A stretch of DNA of 64,000 nt, taken from assembly GCA_035236585.1 (NCBI GenBank), contig CP141132.1, positions 39,497,880 through 39,561,879 on the forward strand. The letters run 5' to 3'. Source of the stretch: Warburgia ugandensis. Lineage: Eukaryota > Streptophyta > Magnoliopsida > Canellales > Canellaceae. How positions within the stretch are numbered: the first letter of the stretch is position 1; each line of letters opens with the position of its first letter. The position numbers and the translations under genes are program-made. This document shows, piece after piece, positions 34,979 to 44,939 of this stretch. Under the pieces are notes generated by a model. That model had not been told where the DNA came from. It did no database searches and worked only from the letters and a program-made list of their open reading frames with translations.

Positions 34979-35284
34979 ATGCCGCCCAAGAGAGTTACAA
35001 GGCGTGACTCAAGGTACTTCGAGAAAACAATAGGGAGGAATTATCAATGAGCAATATGGAAGAAATGGTAACAAGAGTATTGAGGAACCTTATTCCTAAT
35101 ATTCAACTGCCCCAAAGTTCATCACCTCCGGTTGAAGTTCCTAGTATACGAGCACAAGCTCACTGAAGTTAGACCTCATACACCAACACCGAGAGATTCC
35201 TACACCAAGACAGTGGCCAATCTTCCCTTGTACCAAGTGAGGAAGTTCGCAATTCTCCATTAGCACCGAGAAAAGATTGACCAA
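34979..35284 (+). pseudogene. gag N-terminus, frameshifted
   Basis: The ATG at 34979 opens MPPKRVTRRDSRYF, a start typical of plant gypsy gag proteins (MPP + basic). This frame stops at 35048 after 23 codons. The continuation (MSNMEEMVTRVLRNLIP...) is in another frame from 35047 to a stop at 35164. No clear frame between 35167 and 35284; the region is Pro/Ser-rich and poorly conserved in the family. Confidence 0.7.
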
Positions 35285-35740
35285 ATGTTGCAAAGATTTC
35301 AGAAGATGGTGGTTGGATATAATGGCAAGGGTGAAGCAGAAAAGACAGAGGAATGGATCTACGAAGTAGAAAGAACATTTGATGCATTACGTACTCCTCC
35401 CGAATTGAAGGTCAAATTTGCTACATACCTATTAAAACAAGATGTTGCTTTACGGTGGAGATCAGCCAACAACACCTTCTTCTCAAATTCTAATGAGACT
35501 ACTTGGGAGGAATTCAAAGAAGTTTTTAATACTAAGTATTTTCCTACCCATGTAAAATCAAGGAAGGAGAAAGAATTCTTAGAACTTAAACAAGGGAACC
35601 TATCAGTGGTGGAGTATGATAATAAGTTCACCCAATTAAAGAGATTTGCTACACATATGTGTGATACCGAAAGGCACACTGTGGATAGATTTATGGAGGG
35701 ACTACAGCCAAGCCTTCAAGGTGAAAGTGATGGGTACTAA
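35285..35740 (+). pseudogene. gag capsid region (retrotransposon gag domain)
   Basis: The 151-codon open stretch matches the plant retrotransposon gag domain: TEEWIYEVERTFDAL near residue 21, then YLLKQDVALRWR, TTWEEFKEVFNTKYFP and EFLELKQGNLSVVEY..., ending DRFMEGLQPSL. This domain forms the virus-like particle shell. The frame is lost after about 35715 by a small indel; the last residues before the stop are out of frame. The ATG at 35285 is internal, not a true start. Confidence 0.88.
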
Positions 35741-36236
35741 ACCCACCACCATTGCCGATTGTGTAGAAATGGCTTCCAGGTTTGAAGATGAATTCAAGAA
35801 GACTCAAACCATTAAGTTTGGAGGAGGAAACTACAACCAAAGGCCTTTTCAGAAGGGCAAGAGACCTTTCAACAATTTCAAAACCCCCAGAAATCAAGGG
35901 AATCACATAAAAAGAAGGCCTTGTCCGAAATGTAGACGATTCCATCCTGGAAATATGTGTCCCACTCCGATACAACAACGACCTCCGATCAGATGTTTTA
36001 ATTGTGGAGAATTCGGGCATATCTCTGCAAACTGCAACAAACCATTAGCTATTAAGGAGGCGAAACCAGACAATATTCCTCGTCATCAAGGAAGGATATT
36101 CGCTATCACTGATGGCCAGGCTGGACCGTCTAATGCGGTAATTGAAGGTACATTACTTGTATCTGACAACCATGCCAAAGTATTGTTTGATTCTCGGATC
36201 TACGCATTCCTTTATATCTTGCTTATTTGCATCTAG
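35700..36236 (+). pseudogene. gag C-terminus with zinc knuckle, and start of protease
   Basis: Continues gag in the next frame (KVKVMGTKPTTIADCVEMASRFEDEF), then a basic linker. A cysteine-rich CPKCRRFHPGNMC comes before the CCHC zinc knuckle CFNCGEFGHISANC (35994-36035), which binds RNA for packaging. Then the protease begins (GTLLVSDNHAKVLFDS). One inserted base at about 36194, directly after the Asp-Ser of the catalytic DSG-type triad, throws the rest out of frame. Confidence 0.87.
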
Positions 36237-36765
36237 TATACAATTGCCAAGTGAAAAACTTGGGATTCAATCTAGATGTAACAACTCCGATGGGTAAAAC
36301 AGTTAAATTACAAGAATACCTTCATAATGTACCAATAGAAGTCTTGGGAAAAAGAAGAGATGTAGACCTCATTTCTACCGAACATGGTGGACTTTGATAT
36401 CATACTTGGGTATGGACTGGTTAGCAAAATACTTGGGTAGTTATGGATTGTCACAAAAAGAAAATCACATTTAGCATACCTGGTGAGGAAGTAGCGATTA
36501 CTATATGGGAAACAACATGACTTAGACAAATCCATTATTTCAGCTATGAAGACCTGTCAAACACATGTCCAAAGGGTGTCGGGCATTTTTAGCAACAGCT
36601 TGTTGCTTTGGATGTGAAACAGCCCAAGATAATGTAAATTGACATAGTCGAGAGAATTCCCAGACGTCTTTCCGGAAGAACTTCCGAGTACCCCCACGTA
36701 GAGAAATTGAGTTTACCATTGAAGTAATTCCTGGTACAACTCCAATTTCTAAAGCACCTTATAGG
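36237..36765 (+). pseudogene. Protease C-terminus and RT N-terminal linker, multiply frameshifted
   Basis: No single frame is open, but family-typical fragments are legible in alternating frames, including [11 protein letters not shown] near 36655-36690 and [18 protein letters not shown] running into the RT. The spacing is about right for a protease-RT linker, so small indels rather than a large deletion explain it. Confidence 0.72.
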
Positions 36766-37647
36766 ATGGCCCCAGCAGAATTGAAAGAATTGAAGGGTCA
36801 GCTACAAGAATTGTTAGACAAAGGGTTTGTTAGACCAAGAAGTTCACCATGGGGAGCACCAGTAATATTTGTGAAGAAGAAGGATGGATCTATGAGATTG
36901 TGCATGGACTATAGAATGTTGAACAATGTCACCGTGAAAAATAAGTATCCCTTACCTCGCATTGATGATCTCTTTGATCAACTCCAATCTGCTAAGGTCT
37001 TTTCAAAAATCGACCTTAGATCAGGATATCATCAATTGCGTAATAAGGATGAAGATATACCCAAGTCAGCATTCAGAACTCGGTATGGACATTACGAGTT
37101 TCTAGTCATGTCTTTTGGGCTGACCAATGCACCTGCAGTGTTTATGGATCTCATGAACAGAATTTTTAAGGAATTCTTAGACAAATTCGTAATTGTATTT
37201 ATTGATGATATATTGATTTACTCTACCAGTATGGAAGAACATCAAGAACACTTACAAATTGTACTAAATACCCTCAGACTTCATAAACTGTTTGGTAAAT
37301 TTAGTAAGTGTGAATTCTGGTTAGAGAAGGTCAATTTCTTGGGTCATGTAATTTCCAAGAATGGAGTAGAAGTGGGCCCCGCCAAGGTTGAAGCAAGAAT
37401 GAATTGGGAAAAACCTAAGACCGTAATGTACATACGTAGTTTTCTCGGGTTTGGCAGATATTACCGTAGATTTATTCAAGGATTTTCTCGTATAGCCCTT
37501 CCTTTGACTTCATTAACTAGAAAAGGGGTACGATTCACTTGGACAGATGAATGTGAGAATAGTTTCCAAGAGCTAAAAAAGAGGTTAACTACAAAGACCG
37601 GTATTGACATTGCCATCAGGATGTGGGGGATACGAAATATATTGTGA
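36766..37647 (+). pseudogene. Reverse transcriptase domain
   Basis: The 293-codon open stretch holds nearly the whole [28 protein letters not shown] lies at residues 28-53, [11 protein letters not shown] at 81-91 (catalytic Asp 83), [12 protein letters not shown] at 115-126 and FIDDILIYS at 145-153 (catalytic Asp 147-148), then the connection NFLGHVIS and [11 protein letters not shown]. All three catalytic aspartates are present. The frame is lost at about 37600, so the last 15 or so residues are not real. The ATG is internal. Confidence 0.92.
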
Positions 37648-38455
37648 TGCTTCAGGCAAGGGGTTAGGGAGTGTATTGATGCAAAATGGGAAGGTCATTG
37701 CATATGCATCTAGACAATTGAAGAAACATGAAATAAATTATCCAGTACATGACCTGGAATTAGCAGCTGTAGTGTTTGCATTAAAAATTTGGAGACACTA
37801 TTTGTATGGAGAAAAATTCAATGTATTCACAGATCATAAAAGTCTCAAATATATCTTCACTCAAGCTGATTTGAATATGAGACAAAGGAGATGGATGGAA
37901 TACATCAAAGACTATGATTTTGCCATCCATTACCATCCTGGAAAAGCAAACATAGTCGCTGACGCATTAAGTAGACAAACAAGAGCTGTACTTACAAACA
38001 TCGCCATTAAATCAGATTTTGTAGAAAGAGTCCTCAAGGCCCAAGAAGGGGATACAGTAACTCAGGAATTGTGTACAAAGACAGGGTTTTGTAAGGGTAC
38101 AGATGGGGGTATACGTTTTCAGGAGAGATTAGTGGTTCCTACAAATACAGACTTGAGAAAAGAACTATTACAAGAAGCCCATCAATCTAAATTGTCTATA
38201 CACCCTGGAGGTACAAAGATGTATCAGGATTTGAAAAGAAACTTTTGGTGGGAAGGCATGAAAAGAAACATAGGAGAGTTTGTAGCTAAGTGTCTGAATT
38301 GTCAACAAGTAAAAGCTGAACATCAAAGACCACCTGGAATGTTACAAACCTTAGAACTTCCAGAATGGAAATGGGACAATATCACCATGGATTTTGTGGT
38401 GGGATTGCCAAAAACAAGGGAAGGTCATGATATGATTTGGGTGATTGTGGACTGA
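37604..38455 (+). pseudogene. RNase H and integrase N-terminal part
   Basis: The 283-codon stretch in a new frame. RNase [14 protein letters not shown] (Asp 15), [12 protein letters not shown] (Glu 52), [10 protein letters not shown] (Asp 77) and NIVADALSR (Asp 120), so all four catalytic acids are kept. The integrase zinc-binding HHCC motif uses His 193, His 200, Cys 230 and Cys 233. The catalytic core begins [13 protein letters not shown] with the first Asp at 263. The stretch ends at a TGA (38453) just after VIVD. Confidence 0.92.
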
Positions 38456-39432
38456 TTAACAAAGTCGCACATTTTCTTCCAATTAAACAAAACCAGTCAG
38501 TTGACAATCTAGCTAAGTTGTACATAAAAGAAATAGTAAGTCTTCATGGGATTCCTTTATCCATCATCTCTGATAGAGATGGGAGATTTACTTCAAGATG
38601 TTGGAAGAGCGTACAACAAGCATTGGGAACTTCACTTAGATTCGGTCTGACATTTCATCCCCAAACGGATGGTCAATCGAAAGAACTATTCGGACACTTG
38701 GAAGATATGTTAAGGGCATGTGCATTAGATTGGAAGGGAAATTGGGATGAACATCTTCCATTAGTGGAATTTTCTTATAACAACAGTTTTCATGCAAGTA
38801 TTGGTATGGCACCATATGAAGCATTGTATGGGCGACCATGCCGATCACCAACTTGTTGGAGTGAAGTTGGAGAAAGGAAACTAATGAAGTCAGAACTAGT
38901 GGAACGAGTAATACGAGACAAGGTTAAAATGATAAAGCAAAGGTTGTTAACAAAGACACACAGTCGTCAGAAGAGTTACGCGGACAAAAGACGTAGAAAT
39001 CTGGAATTCGATGTGGGAGAGCATGTGTTTCTAAAAATATCACCAATTAAAGGGGTTATGAGATTTGGAACCAAAGGCAAACTCAGTCCTAGGTTCATTG
39101 GTCCATTTGAAATATTAGAAAGGATTGGTCTAGTGGCTTATAGATTAGCCTTACCACCACAACTCTCTGAAGTACACAATGTATTTCATGTATCCCTGTT
39201 ACGAAAATATCTACAAGATGATACTCACATACTTCAAATAATACCAGAGGAACTGAAGCCAGATCTAACCTTTGAAGAAAAAGCGATACGGATCTTGGAC
39301 CATAAGGAACAGAAATTAAGGACCAAAACAATTCCTTTAGTCAAAGTCCTATGGCAACATCACTCTGTCGAAGAAGCTACATGGGAAACAGAGGTAGAAA
39401 TGAGGAAGACACATCCGAGTTTATTTGATTAA
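38437..39432 (+). pseudogene. Integrase core, GPF module and chromodomain
   Basis: Continues the integrase in another frame. The second catalytic Asp is at residue 46 (ISDRDGRF). The glutamate of the DD35E triad should sit 35 residues on, but residue 82 is Lys and a stretch of about seven residues (38677-38701) looks locally frameshifted. The C-terminal part has NNSFHASIGMAPYEALYGR, the GPF-type SPRFIGPFEILERIG, HNVFHVSLLRKY and finally a chromodomain-like segment (RILDHKEQKLRTKTIPLVKV... EEATWE) to the TAA at 39430. Chromodomains direct integration to marked heterochromatin. Confidence 0.9.
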
Positions 39433-39469
39433 GTTATAGTATTACAAATTTCGAGGACGAAATTATTGT

Positions 39470-39482
39470 AAGGGGGGAAGAT
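39470..39482 (+). other. Polypurine tract of gag-pol element
   Basis: AAGGGGGGAAGAT right before TGTAATGACC. It is identical to the non-autonomous elements' PPT, as is the preceding TTTCGAGGACGAAATTATTG block. Confidence 0.93.
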
Positions 39483-40072
39483 TGTAATGACCCCGAAATT
39501 TTGTAAATTATTAAGGAAAATTAATAAAGTTTGAATTTTTAGAAATTAGAATTTGGAATATTGGGTTATTGGTTATTGAAAATTCTCTTTTTATAGAGAT
39601 TATATTAGAAATTAAAAAATAGAAATTATGGATGTACTTGGAAAACTGATCGTAACAACATTAAGTACGTTCAATTCTGAGTTAAAATAAAAATTCCTTA
39701 ATTTTTCCATTTGGGGGTAAAATGGTAATTTTACCCATATCCCATATCCAAGAAATAAGACCTCAATATTCATGAAGTACTTAGAAATACGATTCCAACG
39801 CCACTAAGTACGCTCGATTCTGAGTTCGGACAAATATTGCCTATTATTCTCCAATTTTAGAGTTAAAAAGGGCAAAAAGGTCTTTTCACATAAAAGTGGG
39901 GCCCACAAAGTGGGCCAAGGTTCTAGAAGCACCAATAATTGCTCAATGCATTATTGCTGGTAGTGGAGATTGTAGTGGAGATTGTAGTGGGAGTGGAGAA
40001 TGCATTAGTAATTAAAAATTCTAAAGTAATAAAATATCTTATCAAAAGAAATGATAAAAAATTCAAATTTGG

Positions 40073-40082
40073 CTATAAATAT
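40073..40082 (+). promoter_or_regulatory. Upstream TATA box of LTR E
   Basis: CTATAAATAT, preceded at 39959-40003 by three TAGTGGAGA-type units. Confidence 0.42.
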
Positions 40083-42162
40083 GTCCCAAAAATTTCCAAA
40101 AATTTTCACAACCTTAACCACGAAATTTCCAAACCTTCCATGGAATTTCAGCCCCAAATTCCCCTTCATCCCTCCCCAAACTCTCTTTTCCTTATTTCTC
40201 TCTCCTCTTTCTAATTGGAACAAGAGACCTAAATTCAATTAGGCACTCCGTTCCAGGAAGAATCTCATCCATTCCACCGTCCATAACATCCTATACTACA
40301 GTATATACAAAATCCCCAAATCAATTTCAAGATCCAACGGTTCCAACAACAGAAAATCACAAAAAGGTGGATAATCGGGCTATATTATCATCAACCGGTA
40401 ATTCTCTCAAATTGGGCATCAATTATATTTTTTTTCTCCAATCAGGTAGGTGGAATTACTTCCCATTCATATTTATTATGTTTTAGTATAATTTTTATTT
40501 TTCTGTAATTTAATTTGAATGAAAAATGGTAAAAATAAAGTAAATACCAGCCCCTTCAAATTATGGTGATAGAGAGCTCGCATTGAAATGCTGAGCTTTC
40601 CAATCAATCCAGGAGGGTCAAAAGCCCCTAGGATACAATTTTCAAGAAAATCTAACAAGGTTTGGACCCTCAATTGAGAGAGATTAATTCTGGTGGGCCC
40701 AGATCAAATCTAGACCCTAGGAATGGCTGAAAACTTCAATTTAAGATTGTGGAGTCATATGAACTCCAAATTGAGATCAGAAAGAAGCTATGGAAATATT
40801 GTAATGTCTAGTTTCTAATGAAGTCATAATATTTCTAAAATTTATTTCTGTATTTTTCTGTATTTTTCTATATTTTGGAAATAAGTGTCCAATTTCTAAG
40901 ATCTTCAAGATCTGAGGTGATCAGATCTTGGAAATTTATTTTAGTGATGATATAATAATATAATAAAGTAATATCTATGGTTAATTTGGACAGATCTTGG
41001 ATAAAATAAGGGATCTACCCTTTATGGTAGAAAAACCTTAAAATAAAAATAAATATATACAAAGGGACCCACTTGATCAATGAGATCAAGTATGATCAGA
41101 TCCTTGGGATGGATTAAAGGGATAATATTATGATGGAATCCAGTTAGATCATGGATGAAATGTGACAAAATCAAGTGAATATGATTTTTGGATCTTAATG
41201 GATTAAAAGCCCTAAAGTTAATTAAAACCCTTAATCTAAAGGAAAACACCTAAGATCTAATGGTTGGATCATATTTAAAGGTTTATAATAATCTTAATAA
41301 AATTATTTTAATTGTCTTTTATTGGATATAGAAGTGTAAATGTGATTTATGTTCTAAGTTAGAAAGCATGATAGTGTAATCTTTAAATTTTAGTATGATA
41401 TGCCCTAAATGAGTAATTTGTTAGTAGATTTGATTATCTTAGGATCATGTTAGTGTAAATTAGGATTTAAACATGATTTCATTATGATAGAAGATGTGTT
41501 TCATAACTTAGGATCATGTTAGTTTTATTTCACTAGCTTAAGTTATATTCATAGGAAGAATGTTAGTATTTGATTTATGCTTTCAAGTTGATGATTTACT
41601 TATTGTCATATTTAATTCAATTGTTAAGTAATTGTTAAAATATAAGGAGCATAAATCACCAAAAATGTAAACTAATGAAATATAGAAATTCATGGACAAC
41701 TAAGATGAATGAATGATTTTGACTTAGTAAGGGCTATAGTTAGTAGGACAATATAAGGAATGATTTATCATTTCCTTGGCCCAAAATAGGAAAATAATGA
41801 ACATCCATGGATGACATTGTGCATATCCATGGAAATTAATTAAAATCAATTAGAGAAGGGACTTAAGGTAAAGAGCTCATAGGAACCTTGTCAAAGGTTG
41901 AGCTAGTACCACTCAGGTGGACTCGAACATTGTGGTTATAAGGGGTATACAAGAGCCAAGTGCTTTTCCCTCACCTCCCATTGACGTAAGAGAGGTCTAA
42001 ACGCCTCCTTACATGAGGGTTGTATTAACCACTTTTTGAGCAGACTTTAACTGGTAAGTACTGGTCATCCTGAAATAAGGAGGAGTTGTCTAGTGATAGG
42101 AAGAAATAAATTATCTTCAACCAAGTAAGACACTAACTGGTTGAATAATAATAAGAACATAA

Positions 42163-42686
42163 AAACATAGCAAATTATCTAACCCTAATAAAAATAGTAA
42201 GTGAGATAAGGATGATCAAACAAGATGAGATCTTGTATGATCAAAAACAATAAGGAAAAAGAAACATCAATGTAAATTAGATTGTTATGTATGATATAGA
42301 TAGTATTTGTATAGATGATATTAAACCCTTGGATATATGATATTCAAGGAAGAAAGATTCAGATCATCCTACATAAGGATGATCAAAAGACCATGTAGTA
42401 TGCACCCTTGATTAGAAAAATGACATTATACATATGATTTGACAGATATATGTTGATCGAGACTATGGCAGATTTCAAGGAGTAAGAATACCTTATTGAG
42501 GTAGGTGGATTATTAAGAATGCCTTTACATGAAGATACATGTCTAATACATGATCTTATGTTTTGAAGTATTGACATGTATGATACCAATATATTAAGGT
42601 AAATACCTCAAATTGAAATATGATCCAACCAAATGATGAGGAAAATAAGTATTAAATAAGTTGAGAATTGAGAACAACCCTAAGTG
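42163..42686 (+). repeat. LTR segment, first of two 524-base copies in LTR E
   Basis: Corresponds to 43193-43716 at an offset of exactly 1030 bases. The first 180 bases differ at several sites and resemble LTR G (for example CCCTTGGATATATGA), so this is not a simple recent tandem duplication. Confidence 0.85.
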
Positions 42687-43194
42687 GCAAGGCCACATGT
42701 GTAAGGATGCATTGAACATGAAAGAGTTTATTAAGGAATTTTATTACCCTTGTTCTCCATAAGGATGCATTGAACATAAATGATGTTGAGGAAATTAAGT
42801 ATCGGTTTTCTCTATAAGGATGAGCATTTTCAAAATTTATTATTATTATTTGAGAATTGGAAATGCAACATCAAAGTATAGAATCAATACAAAATTTAAG
42901 TTTTATGAGTTGGATAAATGATGTTCATAAAGTTGAGGAGAATGAAATATATTAGATGAAGTAATAATGATATATGGAAATGGATGTAAGGAGACCAAAA
43001 GAATTCATGGAATATATGTGTTGCAAGTGTACATTTTGATTAAAGAAATCAAGTTTTAAGGTTATATAAATTTTAATAGATTTCAAGAAATCAAGAGCAT
43101 TCATGGGATATATGTTAGATGCTTACAAAACTTGTCAATCATCTTGTTACATGTTGATTGAAGAAAGAAAAGTTTAGGGTTATATAAATTTTAA
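42687..43194 (+). mobile_element. Internal-region piece inserted inside LTR E
   Basis: Two parts: a 20-base piece matching the internal region near 7504-7528 (GGCAAGGCCACATGTGTAAGG), then 0.5 kb matching about 5938-6438. The joints share TAAGTG, TGTAAGG and a short A/T run with the neighbouring sequences, as expected for microhomology-mediated template switching. Confidence 0.85.
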
Positions 43195-43716
43195 AGATAG
43201 CAAATTATCTAACCCTAATAAAAATAGTAAGTGAGATAAGGATGATCAAACAAGATGAGATCTTGTATGATCAAAAACATTAAGGAAAAAGAAACATCTA
43301 TGTAAATTAGATTGTTATGTATGATATAGATAGTATTTGTATAGATGATATTAAACCCATGGATATAGGATATTCAAGGAAGAAAGATTCAGATCATCCT
43401 ACATAAGGATGATCAAAAGACCATGTAGTATGCACCCTTGATTAGAAAAATGACATTATACATATGATTTGACAGATATATGTTGATCGAGACTATGGCA
43501 GATTTCAAGGAGTAAGAATACCTTATTGAGGTAGGTGGATTATTAAGAATGCCTTTACATGAAGATACATGTCTAATACATGATCTTATGTTTTGAAGTA
43601 TTGACATGTATGATACCAATATATTAAGGTAAATACCTCAAATTGAAATATGATCCAACCAAATGATGAGGAAAATAAGTATTAAATAAGTTGAGAATTG
43701 AGAACAACCCTAAGTG
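43193..43716 (+). repeat. LTR segment, second 524-base copy in LTR E
   Basis: Resumes the LTR 524 bases upstream of where it was left, then continues normally to the LTR end. Confidence 0.85.
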
Positions 43717-44357
43717 AATAGGAAAGTAGAAAATATTCCAGCCCTAGTTAAACAGACAGATAGTCGATATGTATAAGTATTATTTTACATACAAGCTTGG
43801 AGGCTTGTGGTTTTATTTTAAACGGGCATAAGCACAGGGATGCTATGCTAAGAGAGTTAAGAGGGTTTGGCCACCCACTCTCTCGAAACTTGATGATGTT
43901 GAATACCAAGCCTAAGAAAGGCTAAAAGTCGGGTGGGGCAATTATGGGAAGGCCACCACTTGTGACAGCCATGGTCCTCCCATACGGACATGGATATTGT
44001 AATTTCCACTGAGAATGGTATAAGTGGATTATTGATCAGTTATCCGGGCGCCGTACGGATCGATCGCAAGCATAGTAGTCCTTGATTATTTTGCATTATG
44101 ATGCATATGAAATTGGCATAGTGAAATGCCTTAAAGGATGGCATGATGAAATTCAGGTAATTGTATATTACCAATATTTTTCCCAGAAGGGAAAATCCCA
44201 AGATAGTAATGCTTGGCTGAAATACAAATCTCCTATAATGAAAGGAGTTGATCAGTTTTGTATGGAAATGATTATTATTTTTACAATTTTAACAGATTTG
44301 TTCTTATATACTATGTATGTATAAAGGTGAACACAAATGATAAGGAAATGAGATGTT

Positions 44358-44852
44358 TATATAAATAATAGTGGTCTGTGAATGTGTTTATGATAGAATG
44401 AATTATGGGATAGTTGAATATTGAGATTTTACTGTCAATAACTTACATTCTTATCCCCTACCAAGCATAGCTTGCTGAGATATTGTAAATGTTCAAATGT
44501 TTACAATATCTCAGATATCTGAAGAAGGAGACTTAGGAGCTCAAGACTTGAAGAACTAGTGAAGAATAAGTAAAAAGGGTATATTCCTTGAAACATTGTA
44601 TAGAGAGCATGTATTGTATTTAGAACTTTGTAATTTGACATGTGTATTTGGACAAGTATTGTAAGGATACAATGGGTTGTGTACTGTGAACCACTGGATG
44701 GATCCTGGAAGTTTAATAAAATCATATTCCTTCAACGGAATTTTATTTTGTACACAAATTGTACTTATGTTATGTATGAAGTGGTGACTTGGGTTTTCAA
44801 AACAAGTTTTAAAATAAAAGAATTTTCGTTGCTTTGTTTTGCAAAAAAAAAA
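44358..44852 (+). promoter_or_regulatory. Core promoter, R hairpin and A-tract of LTR E
   Basis: TATATAAATA at 44358-44367, a 15-bp perfect hairpin at 44475-44514 and A10 at 44843-44852. As 5' LTR of the next unit it would drive the non-autonomous internal region. Confidence 0.48.
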
Positions 44853-44927
44853 TTTACTAAGGGGACGCCCTTGTCTTTGAAAAAATATATTATAAAATGT
44901 GTTTAAAAAAAACCGGGTCGTCACAGT

Positions 44928-44939
44928 TGGTATCAGAGC
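44928..44939 (+). other. Primer-binding site (initiator tRNA-Met)
   Basis: TGGTATCAGAGC, exact, two bases after LTR E. Confidence 0.92.

Larger units (their letters stand above)
34979..39432 (+). pseudogene. gag-pol: gag-pol polyprotein, decayed (Ty3/gypsy chromovirus)
   Basis: Order seen: gag, CCHC knuckle, aspartic protease, reverse transcriptase, RNase H, integrase with zinc-binding and catalytic parts, GPF-type module, chromodomain. This order and the chromodomain define chromoviruses. Length from first ATG to final TAA is 4454 bases, close to a complete gag-pol. Reading frame changes at least five times (about 35047, 35710, 36195, 37600 and 38450) and there is a stop in place at 38449, so it is a pseudogene here. 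It would have copied and integrated both its own RNA and, probably, that of the non-autonomous relatives. Confidence 0.93.
30463..44925 (+). mobile_element. Autonomous-type Ty3/gypsy chromovirus: LTR D, gag-pol, LTR E
   Basis: LTR D (30463-34851), PBS, decayed gag-pol (34979-39432), PPT and LTR E (39483-44925). The 5' parts of D and E share autonomous-type variants absent from the other LTRs: CCCCGAAATTTTG at the start, TTGGTTATTGG near +100, CATTAGTAATT before the TATA box and a deletion after GTTAGTATTTG. E changes to the non-autonomous type in its 3' half. I did not find a target-site duplication; both outer edges are joints with other element fragments. Confidence 0.9.
39483..44925 (+). 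mobile_element. LTR E, chimeric, with a 1-kb internal insertion/duplication
   Basis: Starts TGTAATGACC and ends GGTCGTCACA. It is nearly identical to LTR D up to about 41.6 kb, then changes to the non-autonomous type between about 41.6 and 42.4 kb. A 0.5-kb piece of internal region (42687-43194) sits inside it, flanked by two 524-base copies of the same LTR segment. Upstream TATA box 40073-40082, downstream TATA box 44358-44367, R hairpin 44475-44514, A10 at 44843-44852. It is 3' LTR to gag-pol and 5' LTR to the following non-autonomous internal region. Confidence 0.92.

Noticed and set aside
35169..35387. Antisense frames opposite gag and integrase (also 35359-35679, 35691-36020, 38636-38851, 39095-39331)
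   Set aside because: Shadows of the sense gag-pol coding sequence.
42687..43194. Considered as a solo insertion of another transposon into LTR E
   Set aside because: The sequence is the family's own internal region, with LTR duplication of 524 bases rather than a short target-site duplication.
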